Below, in pieces: positions 19,561 through 28,182 of a stretch of DNA of 48,039 nt (the first letter of the stretch is position 1; each line of letters starts with the position of its first letter). The DNA is from a virus. Location: the IMG/VR virus record IMGVR_UViG_3300022602_000154, positions 1 to 48,039 of that record; one strand, written 5' to 3'. Below the pieces are notes generated by a model, which was not told where the DNA came from, did not search any database, and saw nothing but the letters and a program-made list of their open reading frames with translations. The position numbers were made by a program, and so were the translations under genes.

Positions 19561-21818
19561 TAAATTTTCCTATAGCGTTTGATTTTGATCTTTTTGCGTG
19601 GGTGTATGCTTTCTTCGACGACTAGATATCCTTTATCTGCAAGCTTCTTCAGCCCCTTTTCAATATCCTCCTTCTTGTATGTCCTAAGTTTATTAACCAA
19701 AACCCCGAAAGTTTCGCCCTCGTGGTCAATCAGGTTAACCAGCCGGGATAGCAACGCGTCCTCCGGCGCTTCTTTCTGGCGGTCGTTTCCGATCACCATA
19801 CGGGCCTTGGTCTCGATGTCATTCTTGATCATCGCATAGGCCCAACGAACGTGCTCAACCGTGCGCAGACCTTCCGGTGCCGCTAGGATGAACGATACCT
19901 TTGCCACAAGCTCCTTGCCGCGCAGATACAGCGCCTCCAGCCCATTACGCTCCGAGGCGTCCTCGGCCAGATTATGCAGCGCCTCGCTGGAGCGCTCCAG
20001 AAGGGCCACGGCGTCGTCTGTCGAGGGCACCGACACCTTGGAGCCATAGTTCTCGATGCGCCCCTCTGGCATCATGCTAAAGGATCCTGCAGATGCGATC
20101 TGCTGCAGGGTTGCCTTCATCTCATCTGGCATCGGGCGCTTCTTGAACCGCTTCTTCTCGTAGGGCACCGACTTGGTCTCGATGAACAGCAACGACCGAC
20201 CGATGAAACCGTTTGTGGCATTTTCAAAGTTGACAGTCGAATCAAAGTTTGTGTTGGTCGTAAACCCGATCATCGACAGGAAGGGATTGCGAATGCCGTC
20301 CTCGATGAACTTCAAAGCCTGCTCCAACTGAACACGCCGGGCTTCCTTGATCTTGTCAGGAGCGTCATCAAGCTGCCGGTCGATCTGGGTGATCTCGGCC
20401 AGCAACTGCTTGCGAATTTCCTTGCGCACATCGCCGCTGACCATCAGCGAACTATTGCCCTTGGAATAAACGGACATCAGGATGCCGATAATGCCTTCGA
20501 GGTAGTTTGCGCCGCCCTTGGTCTGAGCCGACTTGATCTTGGTAAACAGGTAGCCGATCTCGTCGATCAGGTAGAACGTGGGCTGGTGCTCGACGAGGTT
20601 GCGGACCATTTCCTGCTCTGACTTGATCGCGCCGTAGCAGGCCTTCTTAAGGCCCACAGCCGTCATGATCTCGCCCACGCCATCGAGGACGCTGTCCTTG
20701 CCGGTGCCCGATCCCGCGACGCAGAACCCGATTAGGTTTGACGTCACGCTGCCGATTGGATCGTTATACTTTAGGCCAATAAGGTTGCCCATTGCGATCA
20801 AAGCACCGCCGACCGATAGGTTCTCGCGCTTATAGCGAACCTGATCTTCGATCCATTCAGCTACCTCGCCGACGAAGCCTGGTGGGCGACGCAGGTCAAT
20901 GCCGCTGATATCGATCTCGTCCTGCTCTACCTCTTCAATGACCTCATTCGTCGAGAACGTGACCGGCCACTTCCAGCCACCCTCTTCAGCGTAGTAGACG
21001 AGGGTTCCGAGGGTGACGGGGTTGGCTGACTTTCCAAAGCTGTGCCACTTCTTGGCCATGTCTGAGGCATCGTGCTTGCTGGATGTGCTGGACCAAGCCT
21101 CCCAGAGGTCGTAGGCCGAACCAGCGGATGCGTGGTGTAGGGCCATGCCGATCTTGATCCAGACATCGTAGTCGAGATCGGCGTTGTTGATATACGAGAG
21201 CATATCCCCGAGTTGATTATATGATACATCGACGGTCTTGCTTTCAAAGGTTGCGCGGTAGCGTTCTGGCTTCTTTAGCAGTTCAAGCAGCGATGCTGGG
21301 GCGGTGTCAATATCATTTGGCGACCCCACAGCGATTGTGTAGCGGTTGCCACTGGCATGCAGCGACCCCGGCCCGACGACGTAGCCGGATGACTTGAAAT
21401 CAACACCTTTGTAGGCATCAAGCTGCTGCACCAAGGCGACATTTTCGGGAGCTTTGAAGTACAGGTGCTTCGATCCGCCGCCTGAACCTGTTTCTACGAT
21501 CAGGCCTGCGCCGGTGATTTCTGGAAAGTCCTTGATCAACTGCGCATATGATTCGACGCCGCCGTTACGGGCGTCAACATCGACGACGATCAACCCCTTC
21601 ACCAGCACACCGTAGCCGGTGGCGAAGTGGTCCATTTCCTCGAAGCTTTCCAATTGCTCTTCGGACCATTCCGGCACCGAGGTCCAATTAGACATGATCG
21701 GGTGCTTGCCGATAGCCTTGCAATCATGCTTGCCGCAGCCGCATTTATTTTGCTTGGTCAAGGGGTGCAGCCCAAAGATGCGGTAACCCGCCTCCCAAAA
21801 GTCGCGATGATTTGACAT
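19560..21818 (-). CDS. Bifunctional primase-polymerase/helicase
   Basis: About 752 residues. The N-terminus is a prim-pol domain: a Cys cluster (KCGCGKHDCKAIGKHP), then LIVVDVDARNGG with the catalytic Asp pair, and GSGGGSKHLYF with the conserved His. A PriCT-like helical domain follows (YDVWIKIGMALHHAS, about residues 205-270). The ATPase half has Walker A AGSGTGKDS near residue 370. The last 55 residues are a winged-helix-like module (GETFGVLVNKLRTYKK, SIHPRKKIKIKRY) shared with the protein at 10337. It makes primers and probably unwinds DNA at phage forks. ATG 21818 is preferred over an upstream TTG that would overlap the regulator. Confidence 0.9.
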   Translation of the reverse strand: MSNHRDFWEAGYRIFGLHPLTKQNKCGCGKHDCKAIGKHPIMSNWTSVPEWSEEQLESFEEMDHFATGYGVLVKGLIVVDVDARNGGVESYAQLIKDFPEITGAGLIVETGSGGGSKHLYFKAPENVALVQQLDAYKGVDFKSSGYVVGPGSLHASGNRYTIAVGSPNDIDTAPASLLELLKKPERYRATFESKTVDVSYNQLGDMLSYINNADLDYDVWIKIGMALHHASAGSAYDLWEAWSSTSSKHDASDMAKKWHSFGKSANPVTLGTLVYYAEEGGWKWPVTFSTNEVIEEVEQDEIDISGIDLRRPPGFVGEVAEWIEDQVRYKRENLSVGGALIAMGNLIGLKYNDPIGSVTSNLIGFCVAGSGTGKDSVLDGVGEIMTAVGLKKACYGAIKSEQEMVRNLVEHQPTFYLIDEIGYLFTKIKSAQTKGGANYLEGIIGILMSVYSKGNSSLMVSGDVRKEIRKQLLAEITQIDRQLDDAPDKIKEARRVQLEQALKFIEDGIRNPFLSMIGFTTNTNFDSTVNFENATNGFIGRSLLFIETKSVPYEKKRFKKRPMPDEMKATLQQIASAGSFSMMPEGRIENYGSKVSVPSTDDAVALLERSSEALHNLAEDASERNGLEALYLRGKELVAKVSFILAAPEGLRTVEHVRWAYAMIKNDIETKARMVIGNDRQKEAPEDALLSRLVNLIDHEGETFGVLVNKLRTYKKEDIEKGLKKLADKGYLVVEESIHPRKKIKIKRYRKI

Positions 21819-21819
21819 T

Positions 21820-22008
21820 TTATTCTTGGTTCCCAAAAAGATATTTCACGAGCTTTTCATATGTCGTCATGTGCGGATTATTGTTTTTACCCGCAGCAAT
21901 AGAGCGAATGGTATTCTCGTGTAGACCAGTAGAGACAGCAACCTTTGCGAGGTTGCGGTCATTGAGCGCCACCCTTATGCGCTCCATCGTGACATTGTTC
22001 AAATCCAT
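21820..22008 (-). CDS. HTH regulator
   Basis: A 62-residue protein with a clear Cro/CI-type helix-turn-helix (LAKVAVSTGLHENTIRSIAA) followed by NNNPHMTTYEKLVKYLF. The start at 22008 has AGAGG eight bases upstream. It reads leftward into the primase and borders a divergent promoter region with a 10-bp inverted repeat, so it probably controls both early units. A frame to 22062 would begin inside that operator and is rejected. Confidence 0.8.
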   Translation of the reverse strand: MDLNNVTMERIRVALNDRNLAKVAVSTGLHENTIRSIAAGKNNNPHMTTYEKLVKYLFGNQE

Positions 22009-22033
22009 TTTTTGTGCCTCTTTCAATATTGTG

Positions 22034-22072
22034 GTGTTGACAATCACACAACCTGCTGTCATTTGTCAACAC
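22034..22072. promoter_or_regulatory. Divergent promoter with 10-bp inverted repeat
   Basis: GTGTTGACAA (22034-22043) and TTGTCAACAC (22063-22072) are perfect reverse complements 19 bases apart. Each arm contains TTGACA, one on each strand, giving minus-35 boxes of facing promoters, although the minus-10 boxes are poor. It lies between the HTH regulator and the recombination operon and is a likely operator for that regulator. Confidence 0.65.
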
Positions 22073-22095
22073 GTTGAAACAGAGGAGATATGCCA

Positions 22096-22881
22096 ATGGG
22101 CATTTTAGATACGATAAAAAAGCCGGGTGACAGGCCTGTAGTTGTCACGCTTTGCGGGGATAGTGGTATGGGTAAAACCACACTTGCTGCCTCGTTTCCC
22201 AAGCCGATCTTTATTCGTGCTGAAGATGGTGTTCAATCAATCCCCGAAAATCTAAAGCCGGATGTTTTCCCCGTCATTAATGACGTCGAAGACCTTTGGA
22301 ACCAGCTTAAGGGTCTGATGGGCGAAGAGCATGGCTACAAGACCTTGGTCGTTGATAGCATTACGGCTCTGGAGCGCATGTTTATCGCGGACGTCATCGC
22401 GAAGGACAACAAGAAGGCCACAAACATCCAGCAGGCTGCTGGTGGCTATGGCGCTGGCCGCGAGGCTGTCGCGATCATGCATCAGCGTTTGCGAAAGGCT
22501 GCTGCAATCCTCGCTGAAAAGCGCGGCATGCATACTGTGTTCATTGCCCACGTTGAAATCGGCACTGAAAATCCACCGGATGATGATTCGTTTAGCAAGT
22601 ACGGCCTGCGCCTGCATGCCAAGTCGATGGCACCCTATGTCGATGACGTAGATGTCGTGGGCTTCTTGAAACTGGAAACTTTTACGAAAGGTGATGGCGA
22701 CCGCAAGAAAGCCATCTCCGACGGAACTCGTGTGCTGATCACACACGCAGCGGCAGCCAATGTGTCTAAAAACCGCTACGGCATTACCGAGCCACTGATT
22801 GTCGAGCTGGGTAAGAACCCTCTCGAAGCCTATATCCCATCACTCAGCGTTGTATTGAAGAAGGAAAAAGTAAATGGTTGA
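22096..22881 (+). CDS. Sak4-like RecA-fold ATPase
   Basis: About 261 residues with Walker A GDSGMGKTT (residues 21-29) and a Walker B-like YKTLVVDSITAL near residue 90, plus TVFIAHVEIG. This matches the single-strand annealing ATPase family of phages (Sak4, AAA_24 type), which works with a phage SSB in recombination and replication. GAGGAG lies eight bases before ATG 22096; ATG 22090 is too close. It is the first gene of the rightward operon and overlaps the SSB-like gene by eight bases. Confidence 0.85.
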   Translation: MGILDTIKKPGDRPVVVTLCGDSGMGKTTLAASFPKPIFIRAEDGVQSIPENLKPDVFPVINDVEDLWNQLKGLMGEEHGYKTLVVDSITALERMFIADVIAKDNKKATNIQQAAGGYGAGREAVAIMHQRLRKAAAILAEKRGMHTVFIAHVEIGTENPPDDDSFSKYGLRLHAKSMAPYVDDVDVVGFLKLETFTKGDGDRKKAISDGTRVLITHAAAANVSKNRYGITEPLIVELGKNPLEAYIPSLSVVLKKEKVNG

Positions 22882-23413
22882 TTATTGGAACCTCTCGGAT
22901 GGCGATGACATCCACAAGACCGGCGGCGAATTTGAAACCGGAGGCGGTAACTTTGCTCCGATCCCCGATGGCACCGGCCTGCTGGCTGCCATCGACGAGG
23001 CAAAGATCGATGAAGACCGTGATGGCAACCAGTTCGTCTCGATCCGCTGGTCGGTCCTGACGCCTGCGGAATACAAGAACCGCAAGGTCTTCCAGAAGAT
23101 TTGGTGCATCGACGACAAGCCGCGCCAGAAAGACCCAGAGAAGGCCAAGGACAAGGCCAAGCGCATGCTTTTCGCTATCGACAAGAACGCCGGTGGCGCA
23201 CTGGTGGCCAGCGGCAAGGCACCAAATGACAACAATCTGCAGAAGGCGCTTTCGGGCAAGCAGATGCAGATCACGGTCAACATCTGGGATATGGTCGGCG
23301 ACGACGGCAAGAAGATGACCGGCAATTGGATTGCGTCGGTATCGCCGAAGGCTAACGCGTCCAAGGCTGCACGGCCACGCCCTGCAGACGACGATGATGG
23401 AATTCCGTTCTAA
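22874..23413 (+). CDS. SSB-like DUF669 protein
   Basis: 179 residues. The core (IPDGTGLLAAIDEAKIDEDR, FVSIRWSVL, YKNRKVFQKIW) is the DUF669 pattern, an OB-fold-like protein found next to phage recombinases. The C-terminus is DDDDGIPF, an acidic tail ending in Pro-Phe just as bacterial SSBs do for partner docking. It directly follows the Sak4-like ATPase, fitting the known Sak4-SSB pairing. A stem-loop follows the stop. Confidence 0.85.
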   Translation: MVDYWNLSDGDDIHKTGGEFETGGGNFAPIPDGTGLLAAIDEAKIDEDRDGNQFVSIRWSVLTPAEYKNRKVFQKIWCIDDKPRQKDPEKAKDKAKRMLFAIDKNAGGALVASGKAPNDNNLQKALSGKQMQITVNIWDMVGDDGKKMTGNWIASVSPKANASKAARPRPADDDDGIPF

Positions 23414-23425
23414 GGGGACTAGAAC

Positions 23426-23453
23426 GGGACGGGGGCGGCTTCGGGGCCGTCCC
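23426..23453 (+). terminator. G+C stem-loop after the SSB-like gene
   Basis: GGGACGG (23426-23432) pairs with CCGTCCC (23447-23453) around a G-rich loop with TTCG. There is no T run. It sits just upstream of the leader ATGGAGATTAAA of the next gene, the same arrangement as around 13 kb. Confidence 0.5.
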
Positions 23454-23479
23454 CACTTTAACAACATATGGAGATTAAA

Positions 23480-23869
23480 ATGGTTGAGATTAAGAAAAAA
23501 CGCGGACGTCCTGCAAAAGTAACAGTAGAAAAGAAGACAGATACCCGAGATTGGGTTGAGTTGCTTCGTACCAGAGAGCCAAGCTTTGACGAAAAACTTG
23601 GAAAGCTTACAGTTCGTATTACCAAGCTTGAACGCATCCTCGAGGATGCTGTAAACGCTGGTCGCGAACTGCACAAGAAGATGGAAAGCCTGTCTAAAAT
23701 CCGAACTTTGGGATGGCAGGCGCACACTGCCGGTGAATGTCCGGTTCACGACGATACGTCTGTGGAAGTGCTTCTTCGCAGTGGCGAAAAAAACGGACCA
23801 CATTTGGCTTATAATTTCTTGTGGCGTGAATGTGGTACAGGCACCATCGTAGCCTATAAGGTGCTTTGA
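23480..23869 (+). CDS. Small DNA-binding-like protein with AT-hook
   Basis: 129 residues starting MVEIKKKRGRPAKVTVEKKT; KRGRPAK is an AT-hook core. A coiled-coil middle (LTVRITKLERILEDAVNA) and a C-terminal block with ECPVHDDTSVEVLLRSGEKN follow. The CPV-x-x-x-T-x-V pattern with a later A-x-x-F-x-W is a recurrent module in small phage proteins. GGAG six bases before ATG 23480 sets the start. TGATG joins it to the next gene. Confidence 0.7.
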   Translation: MVEIKKKRGRPAKVTVEKKTDTRDWVELLRTREPSFDEKLGKLTVRITKLERILEDAVNAGRELHKKMESLSKIRTLGWQAHTAGECPVHDDTSVEVLLRSGEKNGPHLAYNFLWRECGTGTIVAYKVL

Positions 23870-24129
23870 TGGCCGATAGATTTTCTCGTGGTTGGGACGG
23901 AGATCGTCATAAAGGCAAGCGAATTGCTACATTATGGACGGATGGTTATATCGATGGTGATGTGACATTTTCATCTTATTTTGATGAACTTAGCACAACC
24001 GCTCAAATTGATCTGATTGGCGATGTCATTGGTCTTTTGGAGCGAGAACGCAAAATTATAATGGACGAAGTAAACCCATCCGATGACCTTTGTAAGATAT
24101 TGGGCTGGCCTTTAAAGGACGAAAGATAA
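23869..24129 (+). CDS. Small hypothetical protein
   Basis: 86 residues: MADRFSRGWDGDRHKGKRIA, then LWTDGYIDGDVTFSSYFDEL and a helical acidic end. It begins in a TGATG overlap and its stop (TAATG) overlaps the exonuclease start, so the three genes are translated together. Function unknown. Confidence 0.65.
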   Translation: MADRFSRGWDGDRHKGKRIATLWTDGYIDGDVTFSSYFDELSTTAQIDLIGDVIGLLERERKIIMDEVNPSDDLCKILGWPLKDER

Positions 24130-24737
24130 TGGAACAGCGATCCGAGGAATGGTTTAACATTCGAAAGGGCCGAGTGACCGGTTCAGCCGTTGGAGCAATC
24201 CTCGGTATCGCACCCTTTGCGAATCAAGCGGACATCTTGCGCCGCATGGTTCGTGATTGGCACAAGGCTCCCAGTGAGTTTACGGGAAACATAGCCACTA
24301 ACTGGGGCGTACAGAACGAGGCCGGTGCCCTTCTTGAATACGAGATGGTCACCGGCAACACGGTTGAACCGTGCGCCTTTTACCAATACGAGCATTGGCT
24401 CGGGGCCAGCCCCGATGGACTGGTGGGTGATCGCGGACTGGTCGAGATCAAGTGCCCGTTTGGCATTCGGTACAAGAGACCGCCGGTATTCAAGACGGCA
24501 GCAATGCAGACCCACTATTATGCGCAGATGCAGATACAGCTCTTTGCCACGGACCGCGACTGGTGCGACTTCTACCAGTGGACGCCATACGGGGATGCGT
24601 TGGAGCGAATAGATCGGGACGGTAAATTTTTGCACACGGTTCTTCCCGTTCTAAAAAGTTTTTATGAAAAATATCTGATTGAACGTGAGCTTCCGAATGC
24701 GGAGAAATATTTAGATGGGCAAGCGAAGCAATTTTAA
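24129..24737 (+). CDS. YqaJ-type (lambda exonuclease-like) recombinase nuclease
   Basis: 202 residues. RSEEWFNIRKGRVTGSAVGA at the start, GVQNEAGALLEYEM, and GASPDGLVGDRGLVEIKCP hold the PD-(D/E)xK active site (Glu, Asp, E-x-K) of the YqaJ/lambda exonuclease family. It degrades one strand from double-strand ends to feed the Sak4-like annealing protein. The length is normal. It ends 23 bases inside the methyltransferase gene. Confidence 0.9.
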   Translation: MEQRSEEWFNIRKGRVTGSAVGAILGIAPFANQADILRRMVRDWHKAPSEFTGNIATNWGVQNEAGALLEYEMVTGNTVEPCAFYQYEHWLGASPDGLVGDRGLVEIKCPFGIRYKRPPVFKTAAMQTHYYAQMQIQLFATDRDWCDFYQWTPYGDALERIDRDGKFLHTVLPVLKSFYEKYLIERELPNAEKYLDGQAKQF

Positions 24738-25233
24738 ACCGCACAAGCTCGATGCCTATGCGACGCCGGAGGAAGCGGTTCTGCCGCTTCTTTCGCACCT
24801 ACCTAAGGAATCATACTATGCGGAGCCTTGCGCCGGTGACGGGGCTCTGATCCGCATTTTGCAAAAGCATGGCCACAAGTGTGTTGCCGCCTATGACGTC
24901 GAGCCTCGCCACAAGATCGTGAAACAGGCAGATGCGTCATTTTTGACACGCGAAGATATGAACCGCGCCAACCTAGTGATTACAAACCCGCCTTGGGGCC
25001 GCGATGTGATGCACCAGATCATCGAGCGGTCATTCTTCTGGGGGCCGACATGGCTGCTATTTGATGCAGACTGGATGCACACCAAGCAGGCCACGCCTTA
25101 CCTGCCGCACTGCAAGAAAATTGTATCGGTGGGGCGGGTGAAGTGGTTTGGGAATACGGCTGGCAAGGATAATTGCTGCTGGTACTTGTTTGATTTTAAC
25201 GACCCGCAACCCACAATCTTCGTAGGACAGTGA
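24715..25233 (+). CDS. DNA adenine methyltransferase-like protein
   Basis: 172 residues. The SAM-binding motif EPCAGDGALI is at residues 37-46 and the catalytic NPPW at 91-94. The order (motif I before IV) and NPPW suggest an N6-adenine or N4-cytosine type enzyme, short and without an obvious target-recognition domain. It could protect phage DNA from host restriction or alter a host site. The start overlaps the exonuclease gene and the end overlaps the next gene by ATGA-type contact. Confidence 0.8.
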   Translation: MGKRSNFKPHKLDAYATPEEAVLPLLSHLPKESYYAEPCAGDGALIRILQKHGHKCVAAYDVEPRHKIVKQADASFLTREDMNRANLVITNPPWGRDVMHQIIERSFFWGPTWLLFDADWMHTKQATPYLPHCKKIVSVGRVKWFGNTAGKDNCCWYLFDFNDPQPTIFVGQ

Positions 25234-25754
25234 TGAATATTATTAAACTAACCAAGCCCGAACTTATGGTTGCCGGGCTTGTCGGCAACATGCGAAGCAT
25301 ATCGTCGCTTGGAAATCTCGTTCAAAACAAGCACTCGCCAACCGATTCGCAGTGGCAGATTGATGTCGATGGGGCAGCCGCCGAAATGGCCTTTGCGAAG
25401 TGGCTGGATGTCTACTACGAGCCATCGGTGAATACATTCAAGGCACCGGATGTCGGGGTCATGCAGGTGCGATCCACCAAGCACGAGCATGGCAAGCTGA
25501 TCATCCGGGCAAACGACAAGAAGGACGAGATTGTCGTCCTTGTGATTAATCGCATGCCTACCTACACAATGGCCGGTTGGATACGAACCAACGAAGCCAA
25601 GCAGGACAAATACCTCTACGACCCCAATGGCAAGGGTGCACCGGCATGGATGGTGCCACAGGTCAATCTAAATAAAATGGAAGATTTAAATGTTAAGACC
25701 CTATCAACAAACAGCGCACGACCAGATCATCCAGTGGGTGAAGAAAACGGCTGA
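25233..25754 (+). CDS. Hypothetical protein, possible nuclease fold
   Basis: 173 residues. WQIDVDGAAAEMAFAKWLDV and DVGVMQVRSTKHEHGKLIIR look like the E...D...x-V-R pattern of some PD-(D/E)xK-like phage proteins, and a beta-rich segment follows (VVLVINRMPTYTMAGWI). The family assignment is uncertain. The last 65 bases are shared with the start of the SF2 helicase gene in another frame. Confidence 0.6.
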   Translation: MNIIKLTKPELMVAGLVGNMRSISSLGNLVQNKHSPTDSQWQIDVDGAAAEMAFAKWLDVYYEPSVNTFKAPDVGVMQVRSTKHEHGKLIIRANDKKDEIVVLVINRMPTYTMAGWIRTNEAKQDKYLYDPNGKGAPAWMVPQVNLNKMEDLNVKTLSTNSARPDHPVGEENG

Positions 25755-27471
25755 ACCCTGCTGCATCGAGGCGGCTACCGGCGCAGGCAAGAGCCACATC
25801 ATTGCGGCGATTGCGGACACTATTCACCGCATATCTGGCGGCAAACACGTCCTATGCCTTGCGCCTAGCGCGGAGCTTGTCGTGCAGAATAGCGAAAAAT
25901 ACCGCGCGACCGGCAACCCCTGCTCAATCTTCTCGGCAAGCGCTGGGGCCAAGTCGCTAAAGCACCCAGTGGTATTTGGCACCCCTCTGACGGTAAAGAA
26001 CCGCATCAGGCGCTTTGGCAGCCAATTCGGGATGATCGTCATCGACGAGGCCCACGGGATCACGCCGACGATCCGCAACATCGTCAATGCCATTCGCGAA
26101 CAGAATGCCAACATCCGCGTCGTGGGGATGACCGCCACGCCCTACCGCATGGGGACTGGCTACATCTTCGGCCAATGGCCAGATGGCAAGCCGGTCGGCG
26201 AACACGAAACCATCAATCCGTACTTCTCGGTCTGTGTGGACCGGATCACGGCTCAGGAGCTGATTGATCAGGGCTACCTGACAAAGCCGGTGATCGGGCA
26301 GATACACGCCGAATCATACCACACCCTCGACATGGAGCTGAATAGCCGCAATCAGTTCGACAGCGAGGACATCGACCGCGCCTTTATCGGCCAAGGCCGC
26401 AAGACGTCGGCGATCATTGCGGATGTGGTGGCGCAGGCCAGAGAACGCCAAGGGGTGATGGTCTTTGCCGCCACGGTGCAACATGCCCAAGAGTGCATGG
26501 AAAGCCTGCCACGGGGATTGTCTGCCCTTGTGACGGGGAATACGCCCAGTCAGGAACGCGCCGCCATCATAGCGCGGTTCAAGGCCCAAGAGATCAAGTA
26601 CCTTGTCAACGTGCAGGTGCTCACCACCGGCTTCGATGCCCCCCACGTCGATCTGATTGCAATCCTACGAGCGACAGAATCAGTGGGCTTGCTTCAGCAG
26701 ATCATTGGTCGAGGCCTGCGCCTGTCCGAGGGCAAGGATGACTGCCTGATCCTAGATTATGCCGAGAACCTCGAGCGCCACTGCCCCGATGGCGATGTGT
26801 TTAACCCCTTGATCAAGACGGTGAAGGCAAAGGAAAACGCGCTTTATCTGAAGGTGCGCTGCCCATTATGCGAGGTGGAAAATGAATTTAAAGCTAGGCC
26901 AAACCCATCGGGGTTCGAGATCAGCCCCTCTGGCTACTTTTGCGATCTCGATGGTATTACGATTGAAACCGAGCATGGCATGATTCCCGCCCATTACGGT
27001 CGGCGGTGCCAATCAAAGCAACTCGCAGCAGGACAATTGGTACAGTGCGGATCTCGTTGGACCACAAAGTCCTGCCCCCACTGTGAGGCGGACAACGACA
27101 TCGCGGCAAGGTACTGCGCGGAGTGCAAGGGAGAGATTGTTGACCCTAACGAGAAGCTGATTGCTGAGTTTAACGCCATGAAGGCCGACCCCAACCGGCG
27201 GCAGACCGACGTCGTCGAGGAGTGGTCCGTAAACCACACGTTAAGCAAGGCCGGGCGCGAGATGTGGCGGGTCGATGTGCGGACATCCTATCGTAAATTC
27301 TCGTTCTGGGTGCCAAAAACACCAAACTGGTCGCAAGGCTTCAAAGATCGTGCTATGTTTACCGCATTGGGTGGCAAGCAACCCGACACCATTACCTATG
27401 AGAAGGATGGGCAGTGGTACAAGGTAACGGCCTACAATAGGAAGCCAGATGAAATTCCCGACCGGCATTGA
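25690..27471 (+). CDS. SF2 DEAH-type helicase with zinc-binding C-terminus
   Basis: 593 residues. It has Walker A ATGAGKS near residue 29, VIDEAHG, GMTATPYRMG, TTGFDAPHVD and QIIGRGLRL, the ordered motifs of superfamily 2 helicases. After about residue 400 there are CPLCEVENEF and CPHCEADNDI with YCAEC, likely zinc ribbons. It probably acts in replication, repair or recombination with its neighbours. The start lies inside the previous gene and the end overlaps the nuclease gene by 23 bases. Confidence 0.9.
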   Translation: MLRPYQQTAHDQIIQWVKKTAEPCCIEAATGAGKSHIIAAIADTIHRISGGKHVLCLAPSAELVVQNSEKYRATGNPCSIFSASAGAKSLKHPVVFGTPLTVKNRIRRFGSQFGMIVIDEAHGITPTIRNIVNAIREQNANIRVVGMTATPYRMGTGYIFGQWPDGKPVGEHETINPYFSVCVDRITAQELIDQGYLTKPVIGQIHAESYHTLDMELNSRNQFDSEDIDRAFIGQGRKTSAIIADVVAQARERQGVMVFAATVQHAQECMESLPRGLSALVTGNTPSQERAAIIARFKAQEIKYLVNVQVLTTGFDAPHVDLIAILRATESVGLLQQIIGRGLRLSEGKDDCLILDYAENLERHCPDGDVFNPLIKTVKAKENALYLKVRCPLCEVENEFKARPNPSGFEISPSGYFCDLDGITIETEHGMIPAHYGRRCQSKQLAAGQLVQCGSRWTTKSCPHCEADNDIAARYCAECKGEIVDPNEKLIAEFNAMKADPNRRQTDVVEEWSVNHTLSKAGREMWRVDVRTSYRKFSFWVPKTPNWSQGFKDRAMFTALGGKQPDTITYEKDGQWYKVTAYNRKPDEIPDRH

Positions 27472-27862
27472 CGTATATGGCGATAAGTCATTCAGGGGCA
27501 AATGCGCCACCGAATCGCTAGAGCAGGTTACATTTTTTGCTAGGATGCGCCGTGATTATCCAAACTCATGGGGCAAAATTGCCTTCCATCCCCGCAACGA
27601 GGGTTTTAGGACGGCAATGAAGGTGAAGATTGAAAAGGCTGAAGGCATGGTGACCGGAACACCCGACATTATCATCCCCGGAAGCCCGACATTTGTATGC
27701 GAATTGAAGCGGCGGGACCACACCAAGTCCTCGCTACAAGATGGACAGAAGGATTACCTATATGCCGCCCAAGAAGCAGGGGGATTTGTTTGCATTGCCC
27801 TCGGCCACAAAGCGGCGCGGGAAGCATTCGGAAGATATCTGGCAATTCATTACGCGGCCTAG
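27449..27862 (+). CDS. VRR-NUC type nuclease
   Basis: 137 residues with GTPDIIIPG (Pro-Asp at residues 72-73) and FVCELKRRDH (E-L-K at 85-87), the PD...ExK site of the VRR-NUC family, plus Q-x-x-Y-L-x-A-A later. Stand-alone VRR-NUC proteins are thought to resolve branched DNA. It sits after the helicase, consistent with recombination. The next gene begins 101 bases before its end. Confidence 0.85.
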   Translation: MKFPTGIDVYGDKSFRGKCATESLEQVTFFARMRRDYPNSWGKIAFHPRNEGFRTAMKVKIEKAEGMVTGTPDIIIPGSPTFVCELKRRDHTKSSLQDGQKDYLYAAQEAGGFVCIALGHKAAREAFGRYLAIHYAA

Positions 27863-28088
27863 CAAAATGATCGAAGATGTAATGATTGGTAAGGTCGCGT
27901 TGCAGGACCAGCCTGAAGGGATACAGTCCGCCTGCCGCTTGGCGATCTATGAACGTGCCTGCCGGATACTTAATCTGGAGACAAAGTTGGAACGCAGGGC
28001 CGAAATTGGTCGGACCCCTGATAAATTGCGGCCTCACATCGAGGCAGAGGTCATGAAGATATGGAGGACAAGAAGTGACGAATCATGA
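27762..28088 (+). CDS. Small protein overlapping the nuclease gene
   Basis: 108 residues: MPPKKQGDLFALPSATKRRG, then KHSEDIWQFITRPSKMIEDV and a basic helical end. AAGGA lies eight bases before ATG 27762. This makes a 101-base overlap with the nuclease gene in a different frame; an internal ATG at 27867 would avoid it but loses the KRRGKHSEDIW segment, which looks coding. Function unknown. Confidence 0.65.
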   Translation: MPPKKQGDLFALPSATKRRGKHSEDIWQFITRPSKMIEDVMIGKVALQDQPEGIQSACRLAIYERACRILNLETKLERRAEIGRTPDKLRPHIEAEVMKIWRTRSDES

Positions 28089-28182
28089 AATTGCAGAATG
28101 GATAGGATTGCTTTGGGCGCTTGGCATGCTAGGCTACATAATCCGTATCATCATGTGTGAGATAAAAAATGATCCGAATTGA
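28075..28182 (+). CDS. 35-residue single-TM protein with GTG start
   Basis: A short gene: GGAGG lies seven bases before GTG 28075. The product has one membrane segment (IGLLWALGMLGYIIRIIM) flanked by an acidic N-terminus and a short polar tail. It overlaps both neighbours by a few bases. It is probably an inner-membrane mini-protein; function unknown. Confidence 0.6.
   Translation: MTNHEIAEWIGLLWALGMLGYIIRIIMCEIKNDPN

Noticed and set aside
22844-23803. 319-codon minus-strand frame over the SSB-like gene and beyond
   Set aside because: It crosses two well-supported plus-strand genes and a hairpin, and shows no domain.
24715-25233. Complete restriction-modification system around the methyltransferase
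   Set aside because: No restriction enzyme or specificity gene is nearby; the neighbours are recombination and replication genes.
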